DNA of 64,000 bases from Actinomycetes bacterium (GTDB lineage Bacteria > Actinomycetota > Acidimicrobiia > Acidimicrobiales > UBA8190). The stretch spans positions 1 through 64,000 of the forward strand of contig JAJZLP010000095.1 of the NCBI GenBank assembly GCA_021803325.1, given 5' to 3'. The notes under the pieces are model-generated. The model was not told where the DNA came from. It was given only the letters and a program-made list of their open reading frames with translations, and ran no database searches. The translations under genes were made by a program, and so were the position numbers. This document shows positions 35,722-44,692 of this stretch, one piece after another. Positions within the stretch are counted from its first letter, which is position 1, and each line of letters begins with the position of its first letter.

Positions 35722-36397
35722 GACGCCTGCCGATAGGCCTGGCCGACGGGTTCGGCTCCGGGTCCCGGAGCCCGTCGAGGAAGATGGCTGTCACCGCGGC
35801 AGCACGCCGCTCGGCTCGTGCCTGCGACTCGTCGGTGTGTCGGACCGCATACCAATTGCACATGCCCAGCAACGCGTCGGCGGCGACCGTGGGATCGCCC
35901 GGCCGGAGGCTGCCATCGGTCATGCCCGTGGCGATCAGCCTGCGCAGGCCCCGCAGGTAGCGGGTGTCGAGATCGACGAGCTCCGGTGGTACCGGCAGGG
36001 AGCGCAGGTTCTCCACGTAGATCGACACCGCGGGCGAGTACCGGGCGACGTTGCCGAAGTGACGGCGCACCGCCTCTGCCACACGGTCCGGAACAGGGCC
36101 AGAGTCGGCCAGGATGTCGTCGAGGTGGGCGACGAAGTCCCGGTACGGGGGAAGGACGATCTCGAAGAGGAGCTCGTGCTTGGTCCGGACGTAGTGGTAC
36201 AGGCTGGCCTTGGACAGCCCGAGCTGATCTGCGATGTCGTCCATGCGCGCCGCGTGGTACCCGTGCCGCCGGAAGACCTCGGCTGCGGCGGCACGGATCT
36301 CCTCCCGTGACCGCGGCGGCTGGCCGACCGGGCGCCCCGGTCCCCGGGAACGCGCCTTCGCCGTCACCTGGCTGCGGTCTGGCGTCGCGGTCACCAC
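35714..36397 (-). CDS. TetR-family transcriptional regulator
   Basis: A 227-residue regulator. The helix-turn-helix is SREEIRAAAAEVFRRHGYHA then DIADQLGLSKASLYHYVRTK (about 30-73), and the all-helical ligand domain fills the rest. A basic, Pro/Arg-rich N-terminal arm of about 28 residues and a polar C-terminus are present. It heads an operon with a crotonase, a flavoprotein and a SnoaL-like gene. Its own upstream region (36398-36568) has no good copy of the recurring ACGT palindrome but holds ACTC-AC-GAGT near 36417-36426, which could be its autoregulatory site. It may sense a CoA thioester. Confidence 0.88.
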   Translation of the reverse strand: MVTATPDRSQVTAKARSRGPGRPVGQPPRSREEIRAAAAEVFRRHGYHAARMDDIADQLGLSKASLYHYVRTKHELLFEIVLPPYRDFVAHLDDILADSGPVPDRVAEAVRRHFGNVARYSPAVSIYVENLRSLPVPPELVDLDTRYLRGLRRLIATGMTDGSLRPGDPTVAADALLGMCNWYAVRHTDESQARAERRAAAVTAIFLDGLRDPEPNPSARPIGRRRG

Positions 36398-36568
36398 CGG
36401 GTAGCCCTCATAATCGACTCACGAGTAGAATTGTGGTCGTTAGCCGCCACGCGGTCAAGACCGTCACCGGAGGGGGTGGGAGCGGGGGTGGTTGGAGGCC
36501 ATGGACCTGGAGGCCTACACCCGGAACGCTGTTGTCGGGGAGCAGGGGATGGAGAAGGGACGCCAACG

Positions 36569-37642
36569 ATGGAAGCGCAGGCAACGGAGGCCGACAGGTC
36601 CACTCGACCGCTCAAGATCGGCGTGCCGGCACCGCAACTGGCGGGCAGCGACCCGGCGCGGGCAGCACTGGCGGCGGAAGCTGCCGGGCTCGACTCGATG
36701 TGGTGGGCGGACCGCCTCGCCGGCTGGATGCCGGAGGGACCTCATGCGCTCGTCGACCCGTTGCCGTCGATGGCGGTCGCCGGACATGCCACGGCCACGC
36801 TTCAGCTCGGTACGGCTGTCGCCGACGTGTTGCGCCGCCATCCGGCGCAGTTGGCCCAGAGCGCGCTCACTGTCCAGGACCTGAGCGGCGGGCGGCTCAT
36901 CCTCGGTGTGGGATGTGGCGAGGCGGCCGGCACGGTGCGGTACGGCATGGACTTCGATCGCCCGGTCGAACGGCTCGACGAGGCGCTGCACGTCGTCCGC
37001 GCCCTGTGGCGCGACGGGGGCCCGGCACACTTCGCCGGGCGGCATTACTCCCTGTCGGGCGCCCGCTGTGGGCTGGCCGCTGCCGTGACCCCGCCACCGG
37101 TCTGGCTGGCTTCCCACGGACCGCGCATGCTGGCGCTGACCGGCGAGCTCGCCGACGGCTGGCTTCCCACCGCAGGTGGTCCGCGCCTGTACGCAGAGCA
37201 ACTGGGCGCCATCCGGCTGGCCGAGGCGGCCGCCGGGCGGCCGGCGGGGTCCGTGGAGGCCGGCGCCTTCGTGTGGATCGTCGCCTCCCGCACCCGGGCT
37301 GACGCCCGCCGACTGCTGGCCAGTGATCGACTGCGGGCACTAGGGCTCCTGCTCCCGAAAGGAGCGCTCGCCTCGTCGCCGCTGCAGCACGGCCCGTCCC
37401 ATGACCTCGTCGGCCATGAGGACACGGTGGCACTGGCCCGGCAGATCGACCTGGACGAGCTGGCCGAGGTGATGCCGCACGGCGGGCCTGAGGACGTGGC
37501 CGAGGAGCTGGCCCGTTACCGCGCGGCCGGCGCTGAGCACATGGTCGTGTGCGACATGGCTCCGCTCGCCGGACGCGACGCCGGGGGGGACCTGCGCGGT
37601 CTCCAGCTGTACCGGTGGCTTCGTGACGCGCTGGTCGCCTAG
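36569..37642 (+). CDS. LLM-class flavin (F420)-dependent oxidoreductase
   Basis: A 357-residue luciferase-like protein, closest in this window to the one at 31940. GLDSMWWADRLAGWMPEG sits near residue 35-52, VQDLSGGRLILGVGCGEAAG near 100-119, and PVWLASHGPRMLALTGELAD then GWLPTAGG near 175-200. The start is the ATG of MEAQATEAD, with GGAGAAGGGA upstream; longer in-frame extension lacks family sequence. It is divergent from the TetR operon. Probably an F420H2- or FMNH2-dependent reductase or monooxygenase component. Confidence 0.83.
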   Translation: MEAQATEADRSTRPLKIGVPAPQLAGSDPARAALAAEAAGLDSMWWADRLAGWMPEGPHALVDPLPSMAVAGHATATLQLGTAVADVLRRHPAQLAQSALTVQDLSGGRLILGVGCGEAAGTVRYGMDFDRPVERLDEALHVVRALWRDGGPAHFAGRHYSLSGARCGLAAAVTPPPVWLASHGPRMLALTGELADGWLPTAGGPRLYAEQLGAIRLAEAAAGRPAGSVEAGAFVWIVASRTRADARRLLASDRLRALGLLLPKGALASSPLQHGPSHDLVGHEDTVALARQIDLDELAEVMPHGGPEDVAEELARYRAAGAEHMVVCDMAPLAGRDAGGDLRGLQLYRWLRDALVA

Positions 37643-37731
37643 CCCCATCCGGGGATGTGTCTGCTTGATGTGCAGGACGGTCCACTTCATGACGGCGTGC
37701 GCCACGGTCGCGGGGATCCTTTTCGGGACGG

Positions 37732-38763
37732 TCAGTCTCCAAGTACGAGCTCGGCCATGGTCCGCAGGGTGGCCACGTCGCCGGTGACGGTCATCGTCGT
37801 GACGGCCGACTCGCGCCACCGCGCCAGGTCGTCGCGGATCTTCGCCACCGGCCCGACCAGCGCCACCTCCTCGACGAGCGGCAGTGGCACGGCCGCTTCG
37901 GCCTCGCGCTTCTTGCCGGCGAGGTAGAGGTCCCGGATCTTCGTGCACTCGGCCTCGTAGCCGAGCCGGTCGAACACCTGGCGGTGGAAGTTGAGGTCGC
38001 GGGCCCCCATCCCGCCGATGTAGAGGGCCAGGTGCGGCCGCAGCGTGTCGGCGGCGGCCTCGACGTCGTCGTCGATGGCGACCGACACCGAGCACGTCAC
38101 CTCGAAGTCGGAAGCCGTGTGCCTGGCACCGGGCCGGGCGAACCCCTCGGCGAGCGCCTGGCGGTAGACGGCCTCGTTACCCGGCGAGTAGAAGACCGCC
38201 AGCCAGCCGTCGGCGATCTCGGCCGCCAGCGCCACGTTCTTCGGCCCCTCGGCGGCGAGGAAGATCGGGACGTCGGGGCGCAACGGGTGGGTGATGGACC
38301 GCAGCGGCTTGCCGAGCCCCGTGCCGCCGGGGTACGGCAGGGTGTAGTGCTGCCCCCGGACTTCCACCGGCTCCTCGCGAGCCAGGATGCGGCGGATGAT
38401 ATCGACGTACTCGCGGGTGCGCGCAAGCGGCTTGTCATAGGGGACCCCGTACCAGCCCTCGACGACCTGGGGCCCGGAGACCCCGAGGCCCATGACGAAC
38501 CGGCCCCCGCTCAGGTGGTCCATGGTGAGCGCGGCCATGGCCGCCGCCGCCGGCGTGCGCGCCGCGAGCTGCATGATCGAGGTCCCGAGCCGCAGCCGCG
38601 ACGTGCCGGCTCCCCACCAGGCGAGCGGTGTCAACACGTCGTTGCCCCACGACTCCGCCACCCACATCGAGTCGAAGCCGAGCCGCTCGGCTTCGGCCAC
38701 CAGTTCGGGGGCGTCGGCCGGCGGCCCCGCACCCCAGTACCCGAGCATCAGTCCCAGTTTCAT
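37732..38763 (-). CDS. LLM-class F420-dependent oxidoreductase
   Basis: A 343-residue luciferase-like protein of normal length, LGLMLGYWGAGPPADAPELV at the start, GFDSMWVAESWGNDVLTPLA near 29-48, and MDHLSGGRFVMGLGVSGPQV near 81-100, the latter typical of actinobacterial F420-dependent members. IFLAAEGPKNVALAAEIADG marks the later barrel strand. It follows the crotonase at 38789 by 25 bp and is the last gene of the minus-strand hydrolase/ligase/crotonase group. It converges on the plus-strand LLM gene. Confidence 0.88.
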   Translation of the reverse strand: MKLGLMLGYWGAGPPADAPELVAEAERLGFDSMWVAESWGNDVLTPLAWWGAGTSRLRLGTSIMQLAARTPAAAAMAALTMDHLSGGRFVMGLGVSGPQVVEGWYGVPYDKPLARTREYVDIIRRILAREEPVEVRGQHYTLPYPGGTGLGKPLRSITHPLRPDVPIFLAAEGPKNVALAAEIADGWLAVFYSPGNEAVYRQALAEGFARPGARHTASDFEVTCSVSVAIDDDVEAAADTLRPHLALYIGGMGARDLNFHRQVFDRLGYEAECTKIRDLYLAGKKREAEAAVPLPLVEEVALVGPVAKIRDDLARWRESAVTTMTVTGDVATLRTMAELVLGD

Positions 38764-38788
38764 CGTGCTCCTCTCTTCCTACGGGGGG

Positions 38789-39565
38789 TCACCCGGATCG
38801 CTTGCCCACGGTGGTGCGCCACCGGGCGAAGCGGTCCGGGAACTCCGATCCGTGCAGGGCGACTGCTTGTGAACGCACCTCTTGTTCGAGGACCTCGGCG
38901 ACCAGGTCGAGCTCCATGGCCCGGTAGACGTTCGCCTTCGTGGTGGCGAGGGCGAACGGTGTTGATGTCGCGATCGATGCGGCCACGTCGAGGGCGGCGG
39001 CGACCACGTCCGGCTCGACACGCGATACGAGTCGGAGGGCGAGCGCCTCCTCCGCACTGACGCGACGGCCGGTCAGAAGCACATCGAGCGCCGGGGCCGT
39101 GCCGATCAGGTGTGGCAGGAAGTAGGAGACGCCGTAGTCGGGGACCAGGCCCATGGTGACGAAGGGTGCGCCGAACCAGGCATCGGGGGAAGCGATGCGC
39201 AGGTCGCAAGCAAGTGCCAGGCCGAAGCCGGCGCCGACGGCGGGCCCGTTGACCGCAGCGATCGTCGGCTGCGGCAGGCGCCGGACGATGACCGGCGTGC
39301 GATGGGTGCGTGCGACGTAATCAGCCGCCTCGAGCGATGTCGGCTGCGCGAACCCAGATGACTCGAGGTCCGCTCCGGAGCAGAAGCCGCGGCCCTCACC
39401 GGTCACCACCACAGCCCGGACCGACGTGTCGGCAGCCAGCCGCTCGAACGTGTCGGGAAGCGTCCGTAGTAGGAGCTCGTCATCGAGTGAGTTCAGTCGC
39501 TCAGGTCGGCTGAGGGTGACGAGCGCCACCCCGTCACTCGGGTGCTCGACGCGTAGTCCGGTCAT
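38789..39565 (-). CDS. Enoyl-CoA hydratase/isomerase family protein
   Basis: A 258-residue crotonase. EGRGFCSGADLESSGFAQ (about 57-74) and AAVNGPAVGAGFGLALACDL form the oxyanion hole. The catalytic region is FGAPFVTMGLVPDYGVSYFL, with PDYG as in PaaG-type isomerases and no Glu at the first hydratase position. The start at 39565 is fixed by AAGGAGG a few bases upstream and by an ATGA overlap with the acyl-CoA ligase gene; a longer open frame upstream is out of family. Confidence 0.88.
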   Translation of the reverse strand: MTGLRVEHPSDGVALVTLSRPERLNSLDDELLLRTLPDTFERLAADTSVRAVVVTGEGRGFCSGADLESSGFAQPTSLEAADYVARTHRTPVIVRRLPQPTIAAVNGPAVGAGFGLALACDLRIASPDAWFGAPFVTMGLVPDYGVSYFLPHLIGTAPALDVLLTGRRVSAEEALALRLVSRVEPDVVAAALDVAASIATSTPFALATTKANVYRAMELDLVAEVLEQEVRSQAVALHGSEFPDRFARWRTTVGKRSG

Positions 39566-41112
39566 TGCGCCTCCTTCTGGCGGGGAGAACCCGTTGCCGG
39601 AGTTCCGGCAACGGGTGCGTAGCGATCGCGCAGCAGGTGCTTCAGAACCTTTCCGGTCGCGTTCTTCGGTAGCTCCGCCGACAGCTCCAGGGACTTCGGC
39701 ACTTTGTACCCGGCAAGGTGCTCCCGGCAGAACTCGGTGATCGTCTCGGGATCCGCCGTTGCCCCCGGGCGCAGTACGACCAGTGCATGCACCCGCTCTC
39801 CCCAGCGATCGTCGGGGACACCGATGACGGCGGCTTCGAGGACGGCCGGGTGCTCGTGAAGGACGTCCTCGACCTCGCGGGGGTAGACGTTCTCGCCGCC
39901 GGACACGATCATGTCCTTCAGCCGGTCGCTCACGAACAGGTAACCGTCGGGGGAGCGGTACCCAAGGTCGCCCGTGTGCATCCACCCGCCCCGCAGGGCG
40001 TCGTCGGTGGCCCGCGGGTCGTTCCAGTACCCGTCCATGACTGTCGGACCACGGCTCAGGATCTCGCCGACGACGCCAGGCGGGACGTCGGCACCGTCAG
40101 GGTCGACGACCCGGGTCTCGGCGGAGAGAGCGTCGGTCCCCGCCGAGGCCAGCCATTCGGGATGGCCGACCGGATCGTGGTCCTCGGGGCGCAACAGCGA
40201 GACGCCGAACGTCTCGGTCATGCCGAAGAACTGCAAGAACCCGGAGTGGAAGGCGTCGATTGCCCGGCGCAGGATCTCGGGGGCGATGGGCGAGGCCCCG
40301 TAGAGCACCATCCGCAGCCGGTCGAAATCGGCCTCTACCACGGAGGGCTCCAAGGTGAGCATGTTGATCATGGTCGGCACCAGCAGCACATGGGTGGCCG
40401 ACCACTTCGTCAGCAGCTCTGCGAAGCCGGCCGGGTCGAACTCGCGGGACAAGACGGTGGTGGCGCCACGGTAGGTGAACCCGTTGGAGGTGTGCGCGGC
40501 GATGTGGAACATCGGTAGACCCTGGACGAACACGTCGCCTGACCGGATGTCGGCCTCGTTGGACATCACGTTGCAGCGGGCCCATACGGCGCCACTGGAG
40601 AGGACGGCGCCCTTCGGTCTTCCGGTCGTGCCACTCGTGTACATGATCGCTGCCGCCTGGTCGGCGGGAACGTAGGTGTCGCACGCCCGGAGTGCCGCAG
40701 CCCCCACCAGCTCATCGTAGGAGTCGCCGACGCCCGAGGCGCCGAGATGCCAGACGTGCTCCACACCCAGCTGGCCGGCGACCCCGTCGAGCCCGGGGCC
40801 GTGTACCAGTAGCCGCGGCGTGCAGTCGCCCAGGATGACAGCGAGCTCGGAAACCGTCAGCCGAAAGTTCAGTGGCACCAGGATCATGCCCGCCCGCTGC
40901 ACGGCGAGCTGGATCTCCAGGTATTCGAGTTCGTTGTAGGCAAGGAGTGCCACCCGGTCGCCGCGCCGCAGGCCGCTCCCGTGGAGCGCCTCGGCCATCC
41001 GCGTCGCCTGCTCGTCGACCTCGGCAAAGGTCCGTGAGCGCTCTCCCTCTGCAATGCACACCCGGTCGGGGAAACGGGTGGCTGCGTTGTGTACGAGGTC
41101 TGGTACGAGCAT
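39562..41112 (-). CDS. Acyl-CoA synthetase (AMP-forming)
   Basis: A 516-residue ANL-family acyl-CoA ligase. AAIMYTSGTTGRPKGAVLSS (about 156-175) is the P-loop, GMTETFGVS the A5-like motif, MHTGDLGYRSPDGYLFVSDR the ATP-ribose Asp motif, LKDMIVSGGENVYPREVE the hinge, and KNATGKVLK holds the catalytic Lys. It activates a free acid for the beta-oxidation genes around it. GGAGG lies about ten bases before the ATG. A 127-bp gap separates it from the upstream hydrolase gene. Confidence 0.93.
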   Translation of the reverse strand: MLVPDLVHNAATRFPDRVCIAEGERSRTFAEVDEQATRMAEALHGSGLRRGDRVALLAYNELEYLEIQLAVQRAGMILVPLNFRLTVSELAVILGDCTPRLLVHGPGLDGVAGQLGVEHVWHLGASGVGDSYDELVGAAALRACDTYVPADQAAAIMYTSGTTGRPKGAVLSSGAVWARCNVMSNEADIRSGDVFVQGLPMFHIAAHTSNGFTYRGATTVLSREFDPAGFAELLTKWSATHVLLVPTMINMLTLEPSVVEADFDRLRMVLYGASPIAPEILRRAIDAFHSGFLQFFGMTETFGVSLLRPEDHDPVGHPEWLASAGTDALSAETRVVDPDGADVPPGVVGEILSRGPTVMDGYWNDPRATDDALRGGWMHTGDLGYRSPDGYLFVSDRLKDMIVSGGENVYPREVEDVLHEHPAVLEAAVIGVPDDRWGERVHALVVLRPGATADPETITEFCREHLAGYKVPKSLELSAELPKNATGKVLKHLLRDRYAPVAGTPATGSPRQKEAQ

Positions 41113-41239
41113 GGTCGGTCAGCCTCCGACCGTTGGGATCATGCGGGTCGGGTCCCGGCGGACGGCTCCCTGCCGCTGGATCCCGGAGGCACCCCCACCA
41201 GCGCGGGCGCCAACGCCGGCGCGGCCCCGTTTGTTGACC

Positions 41240-42136
41240 TCAGATCGCATCGTTGTCTCCTTTCGCCGCTGTCCGCTCCGAGCCGGCGACGGCCACGCCG
41301 GTCGACCCGGTGTCGAACACCCGTCGCCGATCGAGCCACGCGAGCACAGTTTCGGTGAGAGCGTCCGGATCACGCCGGTAGTAGTGGTCGTCGTCCAGCA
41401 CCACGAGCTCACCGTCGGGTGCGCCGTCCGCCACCTCTTCGGCCCGTTCCCGATAGGGGGCCGGCTCGTGGGAGCCGGACACCACCAGCACCGGCATCGG
41501 CAGCGAGCCCACGTGCAGGCGGGAGTCGGCCAGTGTGTCGGGACCCCAGGTGGAAAGGACGGTGGCTGCCGCGGCCACCATCGGCACGGGGGCGCTCGAT
41601 GACAGGACGATGAGCTGCTCAGGATGGCCGGCAGCCACCGCGGCCGCCGCCCGGGCCAGGTGGTGCTCCACGGCACCGTCGACGAAGACGTCTGCCGCCG
41701 CCTGCAGTTCGGGCGCGGGGCTGAGGAGCACGAGTGCAGCCGCCCGGCTGGCGTGCTCGCCCGCCTGCCAGTAGGTGGCGCGGTGTGTACCGTAGCTGTG
41801 GGCCACGGCCACGAAGGGGTGGAGCCCGCGTTCGGCCAGTAGGTCCGCTGCGGCCTGCAGGTCGAGCGGAGCGTCCTCGAAGCGGTCTCGGAGGAAGCCG
41901 ATGCACCGCTCACCGTCCCCCAGAGAGCCGAGGTCGTGCCCCCGGCCATTGATCGAGAGTGCGGCGAGCCCGCGGTTGGGGGCATCGCGCAGGAAGCGCG
42001 CGACTGGCGTACCGTAGAAGTTGCCCCAGGCACCGTGTATGCCCAGCAGGGCGCCAGCGGCCGAAGGCGGTCCGGCCAGCGCGCCGTGGAGCAGCACGCC
42101 GTCACTTGTCCGGGTGCACACCAGGTCGACCAGCAC
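41240..42136 (-). CDS. Alpha/beta hydrolase
   Basis: A 298-residue alpha/beta-hydrolase. LLGIHGAWGNFYGTPV is the oxyanion loop after strand 3, AVAHSYGTHRATYWQA holds the nucleophile Ser in an SxSxG-like HSYGT elbow, and LVVLDDDHYYRRDPD carries a His near the C-terminus. The GTG at 42136 is chosen because AGGGGG lies six bases upstream; an in-frame TTG seven codons earlier is less likely. It is the first gene behind the operator at 42162 on the minus strand. It may hydrolyse an ester, lactone or C-C bond; the family alone does not decide. Confidence 0.78.
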   Translation of the reverse strand: MLVDLVCTRTSDGVLLHGALAGPPSAAGALLGIHGAWGNFYGTPVARFLRDAPNRGLAALSINGRGHDLGSLGDGERCIGFLRDRFEDAPLDLQAAADLLAERGLHPFVAVAHSYGTHRATYWQAGEHASRAAALVLLSPAPELQAAADVFVDGAVEHHLARAAAAVAAGHPEQLIVLSSSAPVPMVAAAATVLSTWGPDTLADSRLHVGSLPMPVLVVSGSHEPAPYRERAEEVADGAPDGELVVLDDDHYYRRDPDALTETVLAWLDRRRVFDTGSTGVAVAGSERTAAKGDNDAI

Positions 42137-42161
42137 CGGAACCCCCTTTCCGATCAAAACG

Positions 42162-42176
42162 TGACGTCAAACGTCA
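42162..42176. promoter_or_regulatory. Perfect operator palindrome (TGACGT-CAA-ACGTCA)
   Basis: A perfect 6-3-6 inverted repeat between the divergent hydrolase (42136, minus) and acyl-CoA ligase (42243, plus) genes. For the plus strand, TGACGT at 42162 followed 17 bp later by CATACT (42185-42190) is a reasonable promoter, which would put the operator on the -35 box. Confidence 0.8.
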
Positions 42177-42242
42177 AGTGTGACCATACTAGATTGGTCC
42201 GGGGCGACAAGGGGCCCGACCGGACATGTTTTGGAGGCAGCG

Positions 42243-43799
42243 ATGCTGGTGAGCGACATCGTGAGGCGAAACGCCGAGTTCTTCGGAGACTGTGAGGCGG
42301 TGGTGGTGCCGGGATCACGGGTGACCCGATGGGCCGACCTCGACCGCCGCACCAACCAGCTGGCCCATGCGTTCGCAGACCTCGGCATTGCCAAGGGCGA
42401 CCGGGTCGCTATGTTCGCCCCGAACTGCGGCGAGTACATCGATTTCTTCTTCGCTTGTGCCAAGGCCGGCACGATCGGTGCCGCCACCAACATCCGACTG
42501 TCGGGCAAGGAACTGGTGCACTACCTGCGCTATGTCGAGCCGGCTGCGATCATCGTGCATGCCGACGTCGCCGGCCAGGCCCGTGAGTGGCTGGGTGAGC
42601 TCGGCCCGGGGACCCGGGTCGTGGGGGCAGGCGACGGGCACGGTTTCGACACCGATCTCGAGGACCTGATCGCTGCGGCAGCGGACAGCGACCCTGGCGT
42701 CGCCGTTGACGACACCGACATCTACCAGCTCGGGGCCACCAGCGGGACGACCGGGGTCCCCAAGGGTGCCATCCTCACCCATCGCAATGCCTTGGCCGCG
42801 ATGATGAACTGGTTGGGGGAGATGCCCATACGCGAAGGGGGCACCAACCTCCAGAACATCCCGCTCTTCTTCAACCCGGGTGGGCCGGCCGGCCTGCACC
42901 CGGCGCTGATGAAGGGTGGAAGGACGGTGCTGTTCCCGTCGTTCGCCCCTCGCACCTTCCTGGCGGCTATTCCCGAGTACGGCGTGACCCACTCGATCCT
43001 GGTGCCCACCATGATCCAGATGGTCCTGGCCGAACCGGACTGCGACTCGTTCGACCTGTCGACCCTGCAGGCGGTGAGCACCGGCGGGTCGCCGTTGCCG
43101 CGAGCCATGCTCGAACGGGCGCGCCAGGTCTTCGGCGACGTGTTCTTCCCCCAGTACGGGATGGCGGAGACCTACTCGTGCGGGCTGATGCTGCGCCCGG
43201 AGAACCAGTTCACATCGGGCACCGAGGCGCAGGTGCGGCACCTGGGGTCGGCCGGAAAGCCGACGCTGCTCATGTCCGTGCGGATCGTCGGCGACGACGG
43301 TGCGGACGTCCCTCACGACAACGAGACGCCCGGCGAGATCTGGATGCGGGGTGACACCGTGTCCCCCGGCTACTTCAACATGCCCGAGGAGACCGAGGTC
43401 TCGCGTTCGGACGGCTGGTTCAAGTCCGGCGATATTGCCGTGGTGGACGACGAGGGCTTCGTGACCATCGTCGATCGGGCCAAGGACATGATCATCACCG
43501 GCGGCATCAACGTCTTCAGCTCGGAGGTCGAATCGGCCCTGATCGAGCATCCCGACGTCCAGTCGGTCGCCGTCATCGGTATCCCCCACGAGCAGTGGGG
43601 AGAGGCGATCCACGCGCTGGTGGTGCCGGCGCCAGGCCGGTCGATCGATGAGGACGAGGTCCTCCGCTTCGCCGCTGACCGCCTGACCCGATACAAGCGG
43701 CCGCGCTCGATCGAGGTGGTGGACACCCTCCCGCTGTCAGCGACCGGCAAAGTACTGAAGAAGGAGCTGCGGGCCAGGTATGTGGCTCCTGCGCGTTGA
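42243..43799 (+). CDS. Acyl-CoA synthetase (AMP-forming)
   Basis: A 518-residue ANL ligase. GATSGTTGVPKGAILTHRNA (about 160-180) is the P-loop, FFPQYGMAETYSCG the A5 motif, FKSGDIAVVDDEGFVTIVDR the ribose-binding Asp, KDMIITGGINVFSSEVE the hinge and LSATGKVLKKELR the catalytic Lys region. TTGGAGG six bases before the ATG fixes the start. It is divergent from the hydrolase and shares its operator. With the genes at 39562 and 8706 the window has three different CoA ligases. Confidence 0.93.
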   Translation: MLVSDIVRRNAEFFGDCEAVVVPGSRVTRWADLDRRTNQLAHAFADLGIAKGDRVAMFAPNCGEYIDFFFACAKAGTIGAATNIRLSGKELVHYLRYVEPAAIIVHADVAGQAREWLGELGPGTRVVGAGDGHGFDTDLEDLIAAAADSDPGVAVDDTDIYQLGATSGTTGVPKGAILTHRNALAAMMNWLGEMPIREGGTNLQNIPLFFNPGGPAGLHPALMKGGRTVLFPSFAPRTFLAAIPEYGVTHSILVPTMIQMVLAEPDCDSFDLSTLQAVSTGGSPLPRAMLERARQVFGDVFFPQYGMAETYSCGLMLRPENQFTSGTEAQVRHLGSAGKPTLLMSVRIVGDDGADVPHDNETPGEIWMRGDTVSPGYFNMPEETEVSRSDGWFKSGDIAVVDDEGFVTIVDRAKDMIITGGINVFSSEVESALIEHPDVQSVAVIGIPHEQWGEAIHALVVPAPGRSIDEDEVLRFAADRLTRYKRPRSIEVVDTLPLSATGKVLKKELRARYVAPAR

Positions 43800-43849
43800 G
43801 GGAGTCCCCAGGCCGAAGTTTGTGGGCACCGGTTCCGGCCCTGGCGATC

Positions 43850-44590
43850 GCGCCAGCCGCCGACGGTCGAGGACTGGCGGGACCGGGCGTGCCGCCAGGT
43901 TCCGGACATGGTGTGGGCGTACATCGAGAACGGTGCCGACGCCGAGTGCGCCGTCGTGAGGAATGAGCGGGCCTTCGACGGGTGGTGCCTGCGCTGGAGG
44001 GTGTTCCGGACGGCAACCGCCTCCGCGAACGACGGATCGGCATGGCCGTCCCGCCCATCGTGACGCCGGCCGGCCAGGGCAGCGCCGTCGTGCGGCCGGC
44101 CTGGTGCTGGGGGTTCGTGCACCACCGGCGGACATGGACTGGGGCGACCTGGCCTGGACCCGTCAACAGTAGGAGGGTCCGTTGTGTGCCAAGGGCATCC
44201 TGGACGCCGATGACGCGCAGCAATCAGTGGAAGCGGGGGCTCAGGGGATGGTGGTCTCGAACCACGGTGGCCGCCAGCTCGCCGGCGGCCACCCGACCCT
44301 CCTCGCCCTGCAACAGGTGGTTGCCCGTGTGGGTGACCGGGCGGAGGTGCTGCTCGACGGCGGCATGCGTTCCGCCCACGACGTGATCGTGGCATTGGCT
44401 TGGGCGAACGTGCCTACCTGATCGGCCGGCTGCTGGTTTACGGCCTGGGTGGAGGCGGCACCGCCGGTGTCGCCGCCGTGCTCGAGGTCCTCCGGACGGA
44501 GCTCGTGAGCAACCTGGCCCTGATGGGGGTGGAGAGGGTCGCCGACCTCGACCGCAACCCGGCGGTGCACCTGTGGAGCTTCCGGACCGG
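43850..44590 (+). pseudogene. Decayed FMN-dependent alpha-hydroxy acid dehydrogenase (LldD/lactate monooxygenase type)
   Basis: Remnants in order: VEDWRDRACRQVPDMVWAYI and GADAECAVVRNERAFDGW (about 43867-43985) match the N-terminus. WGDLAWTRQQ then an in-frame TAG (44170-44172), then EGPLCAKGILDADDAQQSVE and GMVVSNHGGRQLAGG and RAEVLLDGGMRSAHDV match the FMN/active-site half. A frameshift near 44400 leads to AYLIGRLLVYGLGGGGTAGV and the C-terminal GVERVADLDRN. About half of the usual ~380 residues, including the catalytic middle, are deleted. Non-functional. Confidence 0.8.
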
Positions 44591-44692
44591 ACGTCGAGGC
44601 GGGGGCGGCCGACGCCGCACGGGGAACCGGTCCGGAGGTATGCGAGGAACTGATCCGGAGCCAAACGGATCGACCTTGGTAACGACAGCGCC

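Noticed and set aside
36417-36426. ACTC-AC-GAGT as a TetR operator
   Set aside because: The four-base arms are too short to call alone; mentioned only as a possibility in the TetR entry.
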